A stretch of DNA of 64,000 nucleotides. Source: Rheinheimera mangrovi. GTDB lineage: Bacteria > Pseudomonadota > Gammaproteobacteria > Enterobacterales > Alteromonadaceae. The DNA lies in contig NZ_CP034683.1 in assembly GCF_003990335.1 (NCBI RefSeq), positions 1,378,501 through 1,442,500 of the forward strand. The letters are read 5' to 3'. Under the pieces are notes generated by a model. That model did no database searches. It saw only the letters and a program-made list of their open reading frames with translations, and was not told where the DNA came from. Below are positions 26,531-36,178 of this stretch, one piece after another (the first letter of the stretch is position 1; each line of letters begins with the position of its first letter). The translations under genes and the position numbers were made by a program.

Positions 26531-27760
26531 ATGTCAGAGACTTACAGTACAGAACAACCTCTGGATCTGCTGATCGCAGGCGGTGGTATGGCCGGATCTC
26601 TGCTGGCTTATGTGCTGCTCAGTCAAAATCCTGCATTAAAGCTGGCTATTGTTGAACAAAGCTCAGATAAAGAGCCGTCCAAAGCCAGCTTTGACAGCCG
26701 CAGCATAGCCCTGGCCCATGGCAGTGTAGAGCTGCTCAAACAATGGGGCCTGTGGCAGGAGCTGCAACAAAGTGGCTGTGCTATTAAACATATCCATATC
26801 TCTGATCGTGGCCATTTTGGTAAAACCTATTTAAATGCCGCCGATCATCAGTTGGCGGCTTTAGGCCAGGTGATTGAAGTTGAAGCCATAGGCGAAGTAC
26901 TGTGGCAAAAACTGAAAACTTATACAGCACAAGGCCGCTTGCATTGGTTTTATCAGGATGCCATTAGCGCCATAACGCCCAGCGCCGAGCTTCAGCAGGT
27001 CAGCCTGAAAAGTGGCGCTGTGCTGCAGACTAAGTTACTGGTTATTGCTGAAGGCGGCTTATCACCCAGTCGCAGCTTAGCGGGTTTTGAACTGAAATCT
27101 GATGATTATCAGCAGCATGCGCTGATCGCCAATATAGGTTTGGCCGACTCGCATCAACACAAAGCCTTTGAGCGTTTTACTCCCACCGGGCCTTTGGCTT
27201 TGTTGCCTTTAACAAGGCAGCGTTATTCGCTGGTCTGGACTTTAACGCCTGAACAAGCTGCGCATCATGTAAAGCAACCAGAGCAAGAGTTTTTAGCCGC
27301 ATTGCAACAGTCTGCAGGCCACAGGGCTGGTGTATTTAAAACTGTAGGTCAGCGCGTGGTGTACCCGCTGAGTTTAAAGCGGGCCACCGAAGCTTCGCGC
27401 CATCGCACTGTGCTGCTTGGTAATAGTTTGCATAACCTGCACCCTATAGCAGGTCAGGGTTTTAATCTGGCTATCCGCGATATTTTTAGTTTAAGTTTAT
27501 TGCTGCAAAAACATCAGACAGATGTTGGTTGTTATTCATTAACCAAAGCCTATCAGCAGGCGCGTTTGCCAGATATGCAGCAAGTGATTATGTATACCGA
27601 CTCGCTAGTACGGCTATTTTCCAATTCATCGCGCCTGATGGCGCTTGGCCGTAATACAGGTTTATTCGCCTTAAACCTGTGCCCTGATTTAAAACAAGCT
27701 GTGGCTAACCAGGCCATGGGGCTCAATTCTATTCGCCAGTTAAAGGCGCTGCTGAGTTAA
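26531..27760 (+). CDS. ubiH: 2-octaprenyl-6-methoxyphenol hydroxylase UbiH
   Basis: This 409-residue FAD-dependent aromatic hydroxylase of ubiquinone synthesis has the dinucleotide motif GGGMAGSLLAYVL near residue 18. The second FAD motif is in LLGNSLHNLHPIAGQGFNLAIRD near 300. UbiH adds a ring hydroxyl in an aerobic step. It starts 15 bases after pepP and precedes a paralogue. Confidence 0.94.
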   Translation: MSETYSTEQPLDLLIAGGGMAGSLLAYVLLSQNPALKLAIVEQSSDKEPSKASFDSRSIALAHGSVELLKQWGLWQELQQSGCAIKHIHISDRGHFGKTYLNAADHQLAALGQVIEVEAIGEVLWQKLKTYTAQGRLHWFYQDAISAITPSAELQQVSLKSGAVLQTKLLVIAEGGLSPSRSLAGFELKSDDYQQHALIANIGLADSHQHKAFERFTPTGPLALLPLTRQRYSLVWTLTPEQAAHHVKQPEQEFLAALQQSAGHRAGVFKTVGQRVVYPLSLKRATEASRHRTVLLGNSLHNLHPIAGQGFNLAIRDIFSLSLLLQKHQTDVGCYSLTKAYQQARLPDMQQVIMYTDSLVRLFSNSSRLMALGRNTGLFALNLCPDLKQAVANQAMGLNSIRQLKALLS

Positions 27761-27787
27761 ACCTCAGCCTGAAAAAAGAGATCGCAG

Positions 27788-28993
27788 ATGATCGAAAATG
27801 ATATTTGTATCGTTGGCGCAGGCAGTGCAGGTTTAACGCTTGCCCTTTTACTGGCCGACTCACCGCTTAAAATTGCCGTGCTGGATAAAGAGCCAGCGCC
27901 TGCGCTTGTCGCTCCCAGCTTAAAACGGGTTAGTGCGCTGAATCAGGCGTCAAAACGCTTGTTGAGTCAGCTTGGCGTTTGGCAGGACTTAACGTCAGCC
28001 GCGCCTTACACAGATATGAAAGTCTGGGAGGCTGACAGTTTTGGCCGCATTGAGTTTTCTGCGCTGGAACAAGGTTGTGACGAGCTGGGCTTTATAGTGG
28101 ATAACGAACAGCTGCGTGCAGTGCTGTACAGCAAACTGCAAAGCAAAACCAATGTCAGTTGCCAGTTTCAAAGCACTATTTTAAATATCAGCAATAGCGA
28201 GCAACAAAACCTGCTGACTATTGCTGATCAAAGCCCGATCCTGTGCAAACTGTTGGTGGCTGCTGATGGTGCTAACTCTTTTGTGCGTCAGCAACTGCAC
28301 ATGCCTATCGCCTTTTGGGATTACCAGCATCAGGCTTTAGTAGCACAAATCCGCACTGCTGAACCTCATCAAAGCTGCGCCCGGCAGGTGTTTTTACCTA
28401 CTGGTCCGCTGGCGTTATTGCCATTGGCCGACCCGCATTTAGTTTCTATTGTCTGGAGTACCAGCCCTGAGCAAGCAGCAGAACTGCAAGCAATGCCCGC
28501 TGATCAGTTTAATAAAGCCTTAACAGCAGCCAGCAATTCGGTATTAGGCCTGTTGCAGCTTGAGTCAGCACTTAACAGCTACCCGCTAAAAATGCGTTAT
28601 GCCAGCGAATGGGTGCTGAATAAAACTGTGCTGGTGGCCGACGCTGCCCACACCATTCACCCGCTGGCGGGGCAGGGTATGAACCTGGGTTTAATGGACG
28701 TTGCCGCATTAGCAGAACTAATAGATCAGCAAATTAAGGCGCAAAAGCCGATTAATGAACAACGAATGCTGCGAAATTATGAACGCTGGCGCAAAGCTGA
28801 AGCGCAAACTCTGATCGCTGCTATGGAAGCCTTTAAACAAGGCTTTGGCCGGCAAAACCCCGTGCTTAAATTAGTGCGTGGTGTGGGAATGTCGCTGACT
28901 GATAAACTGCCTTTCGTAAAACAAAAAATAATGGCTGCGGCTTTAGGTGATTCTGGCGATCTCCCAATAAGGGCAAGGCCTACAGCCAAGTGA
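27788..28993 (+). CDS. ubiI: UbiI/VisC-like FAD-dependent hydroxylase
   Basis: This 401-residue paralogue of UbiH has GAGSAGLTLALLLADSP near residue 9 and VADAAHTIHPLAGQGMNLGLMD near 283, the two FAD-binding signatures of the family. It probably hydroxylates the ubiquinone ring (C5 position in UbiI). Position downstream of ubiH supports this, but UbiF/UbiM-like relatives cannot be separated by eye. It ends the ygfB operon. Confidence 0.85.
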   Translation: MIENDICIVGAGSAGLTLALLLADSPLKIAVLDKEPAPALVAPSLKRVSALNQASKRLLSQLGVWQDLTSAAPYTDMKVWEADSFGRIEFSALEQGCDELGFIVDNEQLRAVLYSKLQSKTNVSCQFQSTILNISNSEQQNLLTIADQSPILCKLLVAADGANSFVRQQLHMPIAFWDYQHQALVAQIRTAEPHQSCARQVFLPTGPLALLPLADPHLVSIVWSTSPEQAAELQAMPADQFNKALTAASNSVLGLLQLESALNSYPLKMRYASEWVLNKTVLVADAAHTIHPLAGQGMNLGLMDVAALAELIDQQIKAQKPINEQRMLRNYERWRKAEAQTLIAAMEAFKQGFGRQNPVLKLVRGVGMSLTDKLPFVKQKIMAAALGDSGDLPIRARPTAK

Positions 28994-29077
28994 CGGGCTG
29001 TTCAAAGGACTAAAATAGCAGGGTTATTTGCAATAGCTCCGCTATTCGCATTATTAAATCTAATCCAAAAGGGGCTG

Positions 29078-29104
29078 TTGGCCTCTGGCCCCATCGGTTA
29101 TAAT
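29078..29104 (+). promoter_or_regulatory. Candidate gcvT promoter
   Basis: A perfect TATAAT at 29099-29104 lies 15 bases after TTGGCC. It overlaps a GGGGC...GCCCC hairpin. The leader to gcvT is about 180 bases. I found no glycine-riboswitch core in it. Confidence 0.4.
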
Positions 29105-29288
29105 CCAGTTCATCTTAAAATGTCATTCGGTTATAAGCAGATTTCTGTGAATATTTGATGACAAGTTCCTGTTGTTCACGCGGCCTGAAAAGCTCCAGCA
29201 GCGCAGGCCAGAATTTATTGTCTGCTTCGGCAGCATAATTACCTAAGTAGCTTGAAGTTACAGCGGGTAAAAAACTGGGGAAAAACAG

Positions 29289-30368
29289 ATGGCCCAAAAA
29301 ACAGTATTATTCGCAAAGCATGTAGAATGTGGCGCAAAAATGGTGGACTTTCACGGCTGGGATATGCCGCTGAACTACGGTTCACAAATTGAAGAACACC
29401 ACAATGTCCGTCAGGACGCTGGTATGTTCGACGTCTCTCACATGACTATCGTTGACCTGAAAGGGCCAAACACCCGCAACTTCCTGCGTTATTTATTAGC
29501 CAACGACGTTAACAAACTGACCGTATCAGGCAAAGCCTTATACAGCGGCATGTTAAACGAAGCCGGTGGCGTGATTGACGACTTAATAGTGTATTTCCTG
29601 ACTGAAGACTTCTTCCGCTTAGTAGTGAACTCTGCCACCCGCGAAAAAGATTTAGCCTGGATCAACCAGCAAGCTGCAGCCTATAACGTCACTGTGACCG
29701 AACGTCCAGAGTTCGCCATGATCGCAGTGCAAGGCCCACAAGCTAAAGCCAAAGTAGCCACCTTATTAACTGAAGAGCAAAAAGCTGCTGTTGCTGGTAT
29801 GAAGCCATTTTTTGGTGTGCAGGCCGGTTCCTTGTTTATTGCAACTACTGGCTACACAGGCGAAGACGGTTACGAAATCTCTTTACCTAACGAAGAAGCC
29901 GCTGACTTCTGGCAAAAACTGCTGGACGCTGGTGTAAAACCAGCAGGTTTAGGCGCCCGTGATACTTTACGTTTAGAAGCAGGTATGAACCTGTACGGTC
30001 AGGATATGGACGAAACTGTATCGCCACTGGCCGCCAACATGGGCTGGACTATCGCCTGGGAACCAAGTGACCGTAATTTTATCGGCCGCGCAGCACTGGA
30101 ACAGCAAAAAGCGGCTGGCACCATGAAGCTGGTGGGTTTAGTGATGGAACAAAAAGGCGTATTACGTCACGGCCAAAAAGTTGTGACTGAAGGCGGCGAA
30201 GGCGAAATTACTTCTGGTACTTTCTCTCCTACTTTAGGTTTCAGTATCGCTATGGCCCGTGTACCAGCTTCGACTGGCGACACTGCCGAAGTAGATATCC
30301 GTGGCAAACTGGTTCAGGTAAAAGTAGTGAAGCCTAACTTTGTGCGTATGGGTAAAAAAGTAATCTGA
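29289..30368 (+). CDS. gcvT: Aminomethyltransferase GcvT (glycine cleavage T protein)
   Basis: This 359-residue T protein moves the aminomethyl carbon from lipoylated GcvH to tetrahydrofolate, releasing ammonia. The N-terminal [11 protein letters not shown] and the conserved [10 protein letters not shown] and [17 protein letters not shown] motifs are present. It is preceded by GGGGAAAAACAG. It opens the gcvT-gcvH-gcvP set; codon use is highly biased, as expected of a strongly expressed gene. Confidence 0.97.
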   Translation: MAQKTVLFAKHVECGAKMVDFHGWDMPLNYGSQIEEHHNVRQDAGMFDVSHMTIVDLKGPNTRNFLRYLLANDVNKLTVSGKALYSGMLNEAGGVIDDLIVYFLTEDFFRLVVNSATREKDLAWINQQAAAYNVTVTERPEFAMIAVQGPQAKAKVATLLTEEQKAAVAGMKPFFGVQAGSLFIATTGYTGEDGYEISLPNEEAADFWQKLLDAGVKPAGLGARDTLRLEAGMNLYGQDMDETVSPLAANMGWTIAWEPSDRNFIGRAALEQQKAAGTMKLVGLVMEQKGVLRHGQKVVTEGGEGEITSGTFSPTLGFSIAMARVPASTGDTAEVDIRGKLVQVKVVKPNFVRMGKKVI

Positions 30369-30558
30369 TTTAAATACAGTGGCTTGCTTTGTCTGAAACG
30401 TTTTTGTCTAAGAAATAAACAGACAAGGTGAGCCGCCTTAAGCTTGCGGCAAAAGCATAGCTTCGCTATGTTGTTTGCCAGAGTCAGTCAGTAGACTGGC
30501 TGCGGTCTAACTAGCAGATAAACAAAAAGCCACCAAGGTCTGATTTAAGGAATTGAAC
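30369..30558 (+). other. gcvT-gcvH spacer with hairpins
   Basis: The spacer is 190 bases without a gene. It contains GCATAGCTTCGCTATG, a tight hairpin, and GTCAGTCAGTAGACTGGC. No T tract follows either, so an intrinsic terminator is not supported. It may moderate the gcvT to gcvH ratio by RNA structure, but this is inference. Confidence 0.45.
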
Positions 30559-30948
30559 ATGAGCAACATCCCTAACGAATTAAAGTACGCTCCGTCACAC
30601 GAATGGGTTCGTGACGAAGGTAATGGCGTTTTCACCGTAGGTATCTCTGAGCACGCTCAGGACCTGTTAGGTGACATGGTATTTGTTGAATTACCAGACG
30701 TTGGTGATGTTGTAGCTCAGGGCGACGACGTAGCTGTAGCTGAGTCTGTAAAAGCAGCATCAGACATCTACGCTCCGGTATCTGGCGAAATCGTTGCAGT
30801 AAACGATGCATTAAACGATTCTCCAGAGCTGGTAAACAGCGCACCATACGGTGACGGCTGGATGTTCAAAATCAAGATTTCTGACGAATCTGAACTGGCA
30901 GGCTTATTAGACGCCGCTGGTTACCAGAGCGTTGTTGACTCTGAATAA
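30559..30948 (+). CDS. gcvH: Glycine cleavage system H protein
   Basis: This 129-residue lipoyl carrier shuttles the aminomethyl intermediate between GcvP, GcvT and the L protein. The lipoylated lysine is in [16 protein letters not shown] (about K65). The ATG at 30559 gives the standard length; the TTG two codons earlier is not needed. It ends in a strong terminator. Confidence 0.98.
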   Translation: MSNIPNELKYAPSHEWVRDEGNGVFTVGISEHAQDLLGDMVFVELPDVGDVVAQGDDVAVAESVKAASDIYAPVSGEIVAVNDALNDSPELVNSAPYGDGWMFKIKISDESELAGLLDAAGYQSVVDSE

Positions 30949-30967
30949 GTAGATTCAAAACAATTGT

Positions 30968-30997
30968 AAAGCCCTGTTCGCACAGGGCTTTTAATTT
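30968..30997 (+). terminator. Intrinsic terminator after gcvH
   Basis: Perfect 10-bp stem AAAGCCCTGT/ACAGGGCTTT, TCGC loop, then TTAATTT. It separates gcvTH from gcvP. Confidence 0.93.
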
Positions 30998-31020
30998 GTA
31001 GATAAAGGTTAGGCAGAAAT

Positions 31021-32005
31021 TGTAGGGGCGGGGTTTACCCCCGCCCGAACATCGGATTAAACCGAATAGACGGGCGAGGACAAGCCTCGCCCCTACGGAT
31101 ATCTGATAACGCGCTGATATAAATGAGTTTTGTAGGGGCGGGGTTTACCCCCGCCCGTGACAGACCCGACAAAACCGCAGATGTCGATAGATAGACATAG
31201 GCGGTCCAACCGAAAACACGGTTTGGGTTAGATCGAATAAATAAACGGGTTTTGTAGGGGCGGGGTTTATCCCCGCCCGTGACAGACCCAACAAAACCGC
31301 AGATGTCGATAGATAGACATAGGCGGTCCAACCGAAAACACGGTTTGGGTTAGAACGAATAAATAAACGGGCATTGTAGGGGCGGGGTTTACCCCCGCCC
31401 GCAACAGACCCAACAAAACCACAGATGTCGATAGATAGACATAGGCGGTCCAACCGAAAACACGGTTTGGGTTAGATCGAATAAATAAACGGGTTTTGTA
31501 GGGGCGGGGTTTACCCCGCCCGTGACAGACCCGACAAAACCGCAGATGTCGATAGATAGACGTGTGTGGTCCAACCGTAAAAGGTTGGGTTAGAACGAAT
31601 AAATAAACGGGCATTGTAGGGGCGGGGTTTACCCCCGCCCGTGACAGACCCGACAAAACCGCAGATGTCGATAGATAGACGTGTGTGGTCCAACCGTAAA
31701 AGGTTGGGTTAGAACGAATAAATAAACGGGCATTGTAGGGGCGGGGTTTACCCCCGCCCGCAACGAGCCCAGACAAAACCGCAGATGTCGATAGATAGAC
31801 ATAGGCGGTCCAACCGTAAAAGGTTGGGTTAGAACGAATAAATAAACGGGCATTGTAGGGGCGGGGTTTACCCCCGCCCGCAACGAGCCCAGACAAAACC
31901 GCAGATGTCGATATAAAGACAGAGGCGTGCCAACCGTCATAGGTTGGGGTAATGAATAAATAAACGGGTTTTGTAGGAGCGGGGTTTACCCCCGCCCGTG
32001 CTGAC
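31021..32005. repeat. Array of about nine REP palindromes with ~120-bp spacing
   Basis: TGTAGGGGCGGGG...CCCCGCCCG palindromes start at 31021, 31131, 31253, 31375, 31497, 31615, 31734, 31854 and 31972 (last with one change). Most intervening segments are the same roughly 90-base sequence, with alternating variants (ACCGAAAACACGGTTTGGG and ACCGTAAAAGGTTGGG). An extra inverted palindrome sits near 31071-31096. The array has open minus-strand frames only because its period keeps stops out; these are not genes. It occupies almost all of the 1.1 kb between gcvH and gcvP. Confidence 0.92.
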
Positions 32006-32096
32006 CCCAACAGGGATTTTACCAACAGCTGGGCCAAAACCCAGAACTGTGCGTAATCTCCAGCATATTGTTAAGACCATTTAGGAACTTCAAGGC

Positions 32097-34988
32097 ATGA
32101 CCACTTCAGCTGTGAAAACCCTGTCGCAACTTGCGAACCACCAGGAATTTATACAACGCCATATAGGCCCGGACGCTAACGAAACAGCAGCTATGCTGGC
32201 TGAATTAGGCGTAAGCAGCATGGAAGAGCTGATCGCACAAACTGTGCCTGCTTCCATTCGCCTGCCAAAGCCACTGGCAACTGGTGAAGCCACAACTGAA
32301 GCGGACGCTCTGGCGTACTTAAAAGCTGCTGCGAACAAAAACAAAATGTTCAAAAGCTACATTGGTATGGGCTACCACCCAACACTGACACCAAATGTGA
32401 TTTTACGTAACGTGTTAGAAAACCCGGGCTGGTACACTGCGTACACCCCATACCAACCGGAAATTGCTCAGGGCCGTTTAGAAGCTCTGCTGAACTTCCA
32501 ACAAATTTCTTTAGATTTAACAGGTATGGAGCTGGCATCGGCTTCATTACTGGACGAAGCCACTGCAGCTGCTGAAGCTATGGCGCTGGCTAAACGTGTG
32601 GCAAAAAGCAAAGCTAACACTTACTTCATCGCTGACGACGTGCACCCACAAACTATTGACGTAGTGCGTACCCGTGCGGAAATGTTTGGTTTTGACGTAA
32701 TCATTGGCAAAGCCACTGACGCAGTGAACCACGACGTCTTTGGTGCTTTATTACAGTACCCTTCAACGACTGGTGAAGTGCGTGACGACAGCGGCCTGAT
32801 TGCAGCACTGCAGGCGAAAAAAGCCGTAGTTGCAGTAGCAGCCGACATGATGAGTTTACTGTTATTAAAATCGCCAGGCGAATTAGGTGCAGACGTCGTA
32901 TTAGGTTCTGCCCAGCGTTTTGGTGTGCCTATGGCTTTTGGTGGCCCACACTCAGCGTTTTTCGCTACCCGTGACGATTACAAACGTTCTATGCCAGGCC
33001 GTATCATAGGTGTGTCGAAAGACCGTCGTGGTAATCAGGCACTGCGTATGGCAATGCAAACCCGTGAACAGCATATCCGTCGTGAAAAAGCTAACTCAAA
33101 CATTTGTACAGCTCAGGTGTTACTGGCCAACATGGCGTCTTTCTTCGCTGTGTACCACGGCCCTGAAGGCCTGAAAAACATCGCTGAACGTATTCACCGT
33201 TCTGCTGACGTATTTGCAGCTGGCCTTCAAGCCAAAGGCGTGTCTTTAGTACACAACACCTGGTTCGACACTGTTACTTTTAAAGTGGCTGACCGCGCCT
33301 CTGTTGTAGCTCGCGCTATCGCCGCTGAAGTGAACTTACGTACTGATATCGCCGATAGCTTAAGCGTGAGCTTCCACGAAATGACCTCTGCTGCTGATAT
33401 AGCTCAGCTGTTCGATATCGTATTAGGTGCTGGCCATGGCTTAGATGTAACTAAGCTGGATGCTGAGATCGTTGCTAAAGGCTCAAACTCTATTCCTGCT
33501 GATTTAGTTCGTACTTCTAAGTACTTAACGCACCCGGTATTTAACCAGTACCATTCTGAAACAGAAATGCTGCGTTATATCAAAAAGTTGGAAAACAAAG
33601 ACTTAGCACTGAACCACTCAATGATTTCTTTAGGTTCGTGCACCATGAAGTTAAACGCTACAGCCGAAATGATCCCTGTGACCTGGCCAGAATTTGGTTC
33701 ACTGCACCCCTTCGTGCCACGCGACCAGGCTGAAGGTTACTACGACATGATTGGCGAGCTGGCCAACTGGTTAGTCGACATCACAGGCTACGACGCTGTG
33801 TCTATGCAGCCCAACTCAGGTGCTCAGGGCGAATACGCCGGTATGATCGCTATTCGTAAATACCACGAAAGCCGCGGCGATTCACACCGTAACGTCTGTT
33901 TAATCCCTGTGTCTGCACACGGTACTAACCCTGCAACCGCAGCTATGGCCTGCTTTGAAGTGGTACTGGTAGATTGCGACAAGAGCGGTAACATCGACAT
34001 GGCCGATTTAAAAGCCAAAGCTGAAGCCGTATCCGACAAGTTAGCCGCCATTATGGTGACTTACCCGTCGACCCACGGTGTATTCGAAGAGTCTATCCGC
34101 GAGCTGTGTGACATCATCCACGCCCACGGTGGCCAGGTCTATATGGACGGCGCCAACATGAACGCTCAGGTAGGTATTACTTCTCCTGGCTTTATCGGTG
34201 CTGACGTATCGCATTTAAACCTGCACAAAACCTTCTGTATTCCTCATGGCGGTGGCGGCCCGGGCATGGGTCCAATTGGTGTGAAAAAACAGTTGGCTCC
34301 CTTTATGCCAAACCACGCTGTTGTCAAAATTGAAGGCACTGGCGCAAACAACGGCGCAGTATCTGCTGCTCCATTTGGTAGCGCAGGCATTCTGCCAATC
34401 AGCTGGATGTACATCAAAATGATGGGCGGCGAAGGTTTACGTCAGGCCACTGAAATGGCGATTTTAAACGCCAACTACATGGCGAAAAAACTGGGCGAAC
34501 ACTTCCCGGTACTGTACGTAGGCACCAACGGCCGCGTAGCGCACGAATGTATTATCGACATGCGTCCACTGAAAGAAAAAACCGGCGTCACCGAAATGGA
34601 CATCGCCAAACGTTTAATGGACTACGGCTTCCACGCCCCAACTATGTCTTTCCCGGTAGCCGGCACGCTGATGATCGAGCCTACTGAGTCTGAAAGCAAA
34701 GTGGAACTGGACAAATTTATCACCGCCATGACTTCTATCCGCAATGAAATTGCCAGGGTAGAAGCAGGGGAGTGGACTGCAGACAATAACCCTCTGCACT
34801 TCGCACCTCACACTATGGAAGATATTTTCGACCCAAGCTGGGACCGCCCATACGAGCGTCAGTACGCTGCATTCCCTGCACAGTACGTGGCAGAAAACAA
34901 ATTCTGGCCAACAGTCACCCGTATCGACGACGTATACGGCGACCGCAACCTGATGTGTGCTTGCCCTAGTCCGGAAGATTATCGGTAA
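32097..34988 (+). CDS. gcvP: Glycine dehydrogenase (decarboxylating) GcvP
   Basis: This 963-residue P protein decarboxylates glycine and passes the aminomethyl group to lipoyl-GcvH. It is the fused single-chain form with two related halves. The PLP lysine is in [16 protein letters not shown] near residue 710, with the glycine-rich [11 protein letters not shown] after it. Length is typical. It has its own upstream region after the repeat array and a terminator downstream, so it may be transcribed apart from gcvTH. Confidence 0.98.
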   Translation: MTTSAVKTLSQLANHQEFIQRHIGPDANETAAMLAELGVSSMEELIAQTVPASIRLPKPLATGEATTEADALAYLKAAANKNKMFKSYIGMGYHPTLTPNVILRNVLENPGWYTAYTPYQPEIAQGRLEALLNFQQISLDLTGMELASASLLDEATAAAEAMALAKRVAKSKANTYFIADDVHPQTIDVVRTRAEMFGFDVIIGKATDAVNHDVFGALLQYPSTTGEVRDDSGLIAALQAKKAVVAVAADMMSLLLLKSPGELGADVVLGSAQRFGVPMAFGGPHSAFFATRDDYKRSMPGRIIGVSKDRRGNQALRMAMQTREQHIRREKANSNICTAQVLLANMASFFAVYHGPEGLKNIAERIHRSADVFAAGLQAKGVSLVHNTWFDTVTFKVADRASVVARAIAAEVNLRTDIADSLSVSFHEMTSAADIAQLFDIVLGAGHGLDVTKLDAEIVAKGSNSIPADLVRTSKYLTHPVFNQYHSETEMLRYIKKLENKDLALNHSMISLGSCTMKLNATAEMIPVTWPEFGSLHPFVPRDQAEGYYDMIGELANWLVDITGYDAVSMQPNSGAQGEYAGMIAIRKYHESRGDSHRNVCLIPVSAHGTNPATAAMACFEVVLVDCDKSGNIDMADLKAKAEAVSDKLAAIMVTYPSTHGVFEESIRELCDIIHAHGGQVYMDGANMNAQVGITSPGFIGADVSHLNLHKTFCIPHGGGGPGMGPIGVKKQLAPFMPNHAVVKIEGTGANNGAVSAAPFGSAGILPISWMYIKMMGGEGLRQATEMAILNANYMAKKLGEHFPVLYVGTNGRVAHECIIDMRPLKEKTGVTEMDIAKRLMDYGFHAPTMSFPVAGTLMIEPTESESKVELDKFITAMTSIRNEIARVEAGEWTADNNPLHFAPHTMEDIFDPSWDRPYERQYAAFPAQYVAENKFWPTVTRIDDVYGDRNLMCACPSPEDYR

Positions 34989-34995
34989 TAAAAGA

Positions 34996-35020
34996 AACCC
35001 GCCACCCGGCGGGTTTTTTT
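34996..35020 (+). terminator. Intrinsic terminator after gcvP
   Basis: AACCCGCC/GGCGGGTT stem with ACCC loop, followed by seven Ts. Confidence 0.93.
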
Positions 35021-35371
35021 ATTACCTGTTGATATTCAACTGTATGGCTTGTCCCCGCCCGCATCCTCAGCGCTTAGCGGAATGACTTAACTCTTCAATA
35101 GAGTAAGGTTTTAGCTCTTTCAGCAGTTTGCTAACTGTGCTCAGGTTTAGCAGATGGTAGATGGTTAATTATTTATTTGCTTTGAACCCGCCTTTTGAGG
35201 CGGGTTCAAAAATAAAAACTATTCTATAGTTGCGTGACAATATACATTGCAAAATTAGTGGATATCTAAACGTCTTCTGTTAGGTGAATTTTCTGTTGTT
35301 ACTTGTGTAAATCCAGTTATTGCATTTTAAATGTACTAAAGAAAATCTTATAATGTATTCCCAGTCATAAA
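35021..35371. other. Left border of the accessory island, no gene
   Basis: The stretch is 351 bases without a coding signal. It contains a perfect 12-bp inverted repeat (35181-35210, TTTGAACCCGCC and complement, TTTTGA loop). No T tract follows on either strand, so it is not a clear terminator. Base composition becomes AT-rich toward the HNH gene. Confidence 0.6.
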
Positions 35372-36178
35372 TCATATTAATATTTTTTTTGAAAAATTAT
35401 CAATGAGCGTGCGATGTACATTATCGTCAATTATGTTATTTGAAAGCATGTCGCAATACTCCCTAAGGGTTCTTGCGTTTCTCCAAAATGAATTTCTAAT
35501 GGCCTCCTGATGAATTTTCTTTATCTTAAATGAAATTAAATGATAATGAATATGTTTCTTGGTGTAGTGTTCAAGTTTTCTATTGGGCGTTATAAAATAA
35601 TTAAAATCGACATTAGGAAGTGGACTTTCTATAAACGCGATGTATAACGATGGTTCACCAGTTATTAGATTAGGATAGTCATCATAAAATGGGTTTACCG
35701 TTCTCTTGTATCTACTAAATTGAGTTTTTGACCCTTTATCTTTGTTGCAGTCGCCACAACATGGTATTAAATTTTCAGGAAGGAAAGAGAATTGCGGAAG
35801 CAAAGCCTTGTTGTAATAATGATCCAATGTTCGGCAAGGAGAAATCCCACAATATGGACAAATTATTCCATTTGAAACGTATGCATCTCGGATTTTATCT
35901 ATAAAATCTGTGCCGCGTAACTTACTTGGGTTATCATATAACCATTCAAAAATATCTTTGAACTGAGACAAATTCTTTCTTTTGTTGTGATTGAGTGAGC
36001 CATTCTGCGCCATTTCATAATGGTAGTTTGTCATCTCGATCTCTAAATCTCTTCGCCTTCCATTTAATTTGCTGATGTTTTCAGGCGCGGTTTGAGAAAA
36101 TATTTTGTTTAAAGTCTCATGTAATTCGATTTTTTTCTCTATTTCTTCAGCTTCTGCAGGCTTTTTTAACTGAATCAT
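35372..36178 (-). CDS. HNH endonuclease, PtuB-like partner of the ATPase
   Basis: This 268-residue protein has an HNH/zinc-finger core: CPYC at 107-110, LDHYYNK with H120 as the likely catalytic histidine, and CGDCNKDKGS at 141-150, giving two CXXC zinc pairs. The N-terminal ~70 residues are charged and helical. Its start overlaps the ATPase stop codon region by one base, so the two are translationally coupled. ATPase-HNH pairs of this kind are the Septu (PtuAB) anti-phage systems and the effector pair of some retrons; no retron reverse transcriptase is here. It is AT-rich compared with the surrounding housekeeping genes, suggesting acquisition by transfer. Assignment to Septu is by architecture only. 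Confidence 0.78.
   Translation of the reverse strand: MIQLKKPAEAEEIEKKIELHETLNKIFSQTAPENISKLNGRRRDLEIEMTNYHYEMAQNGSLNHNKRKNLSQFKDIFEWLYDNPSKLRGTDFIDKIRDAYVSNGIICPYCGISPCRTLDHYYNKALLPQFSFLPENLIPCCGDCNKDKGSKTQFSRYKRTVNPFYDDYPNLITGEPSLYIAFIESPLPNVDFNYFITPNRKLEHYTKKHIHYHLISFKIKKIHQEAIRNSFWRNARTLREYCDMLSNNIIDDNVHRTLIDNFSKKILI

Noticed and set aside
28994..29288. Glycine riboswitch upstream of gcvT
   Set aside because: Expected, but I could not find the paired aptamer core sequences on the plus strand. A CCGAAG on the minus strand is isolated.
29115..29297. 60-codon minus-strand frame overlapping the gcvT start
   Set aside because: It would overlap the gcvT ribosome site and has no ribosome site of its own; composition alone is not enough.
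31021..32005. CRISPR-like array between gcvH and gcvP
   Set aside because: The spacers are as similar to each other as the repeats are, the palindromes are REP-type, spacing is ~120 bp, and no cas genes are present.
31267..32037. Long minus-strand open frames with repeated SIDICGFVGSV-type segments
   Set aside because: The frames exist because the array period lacks stops; they change with unit number and have no ribosome site.
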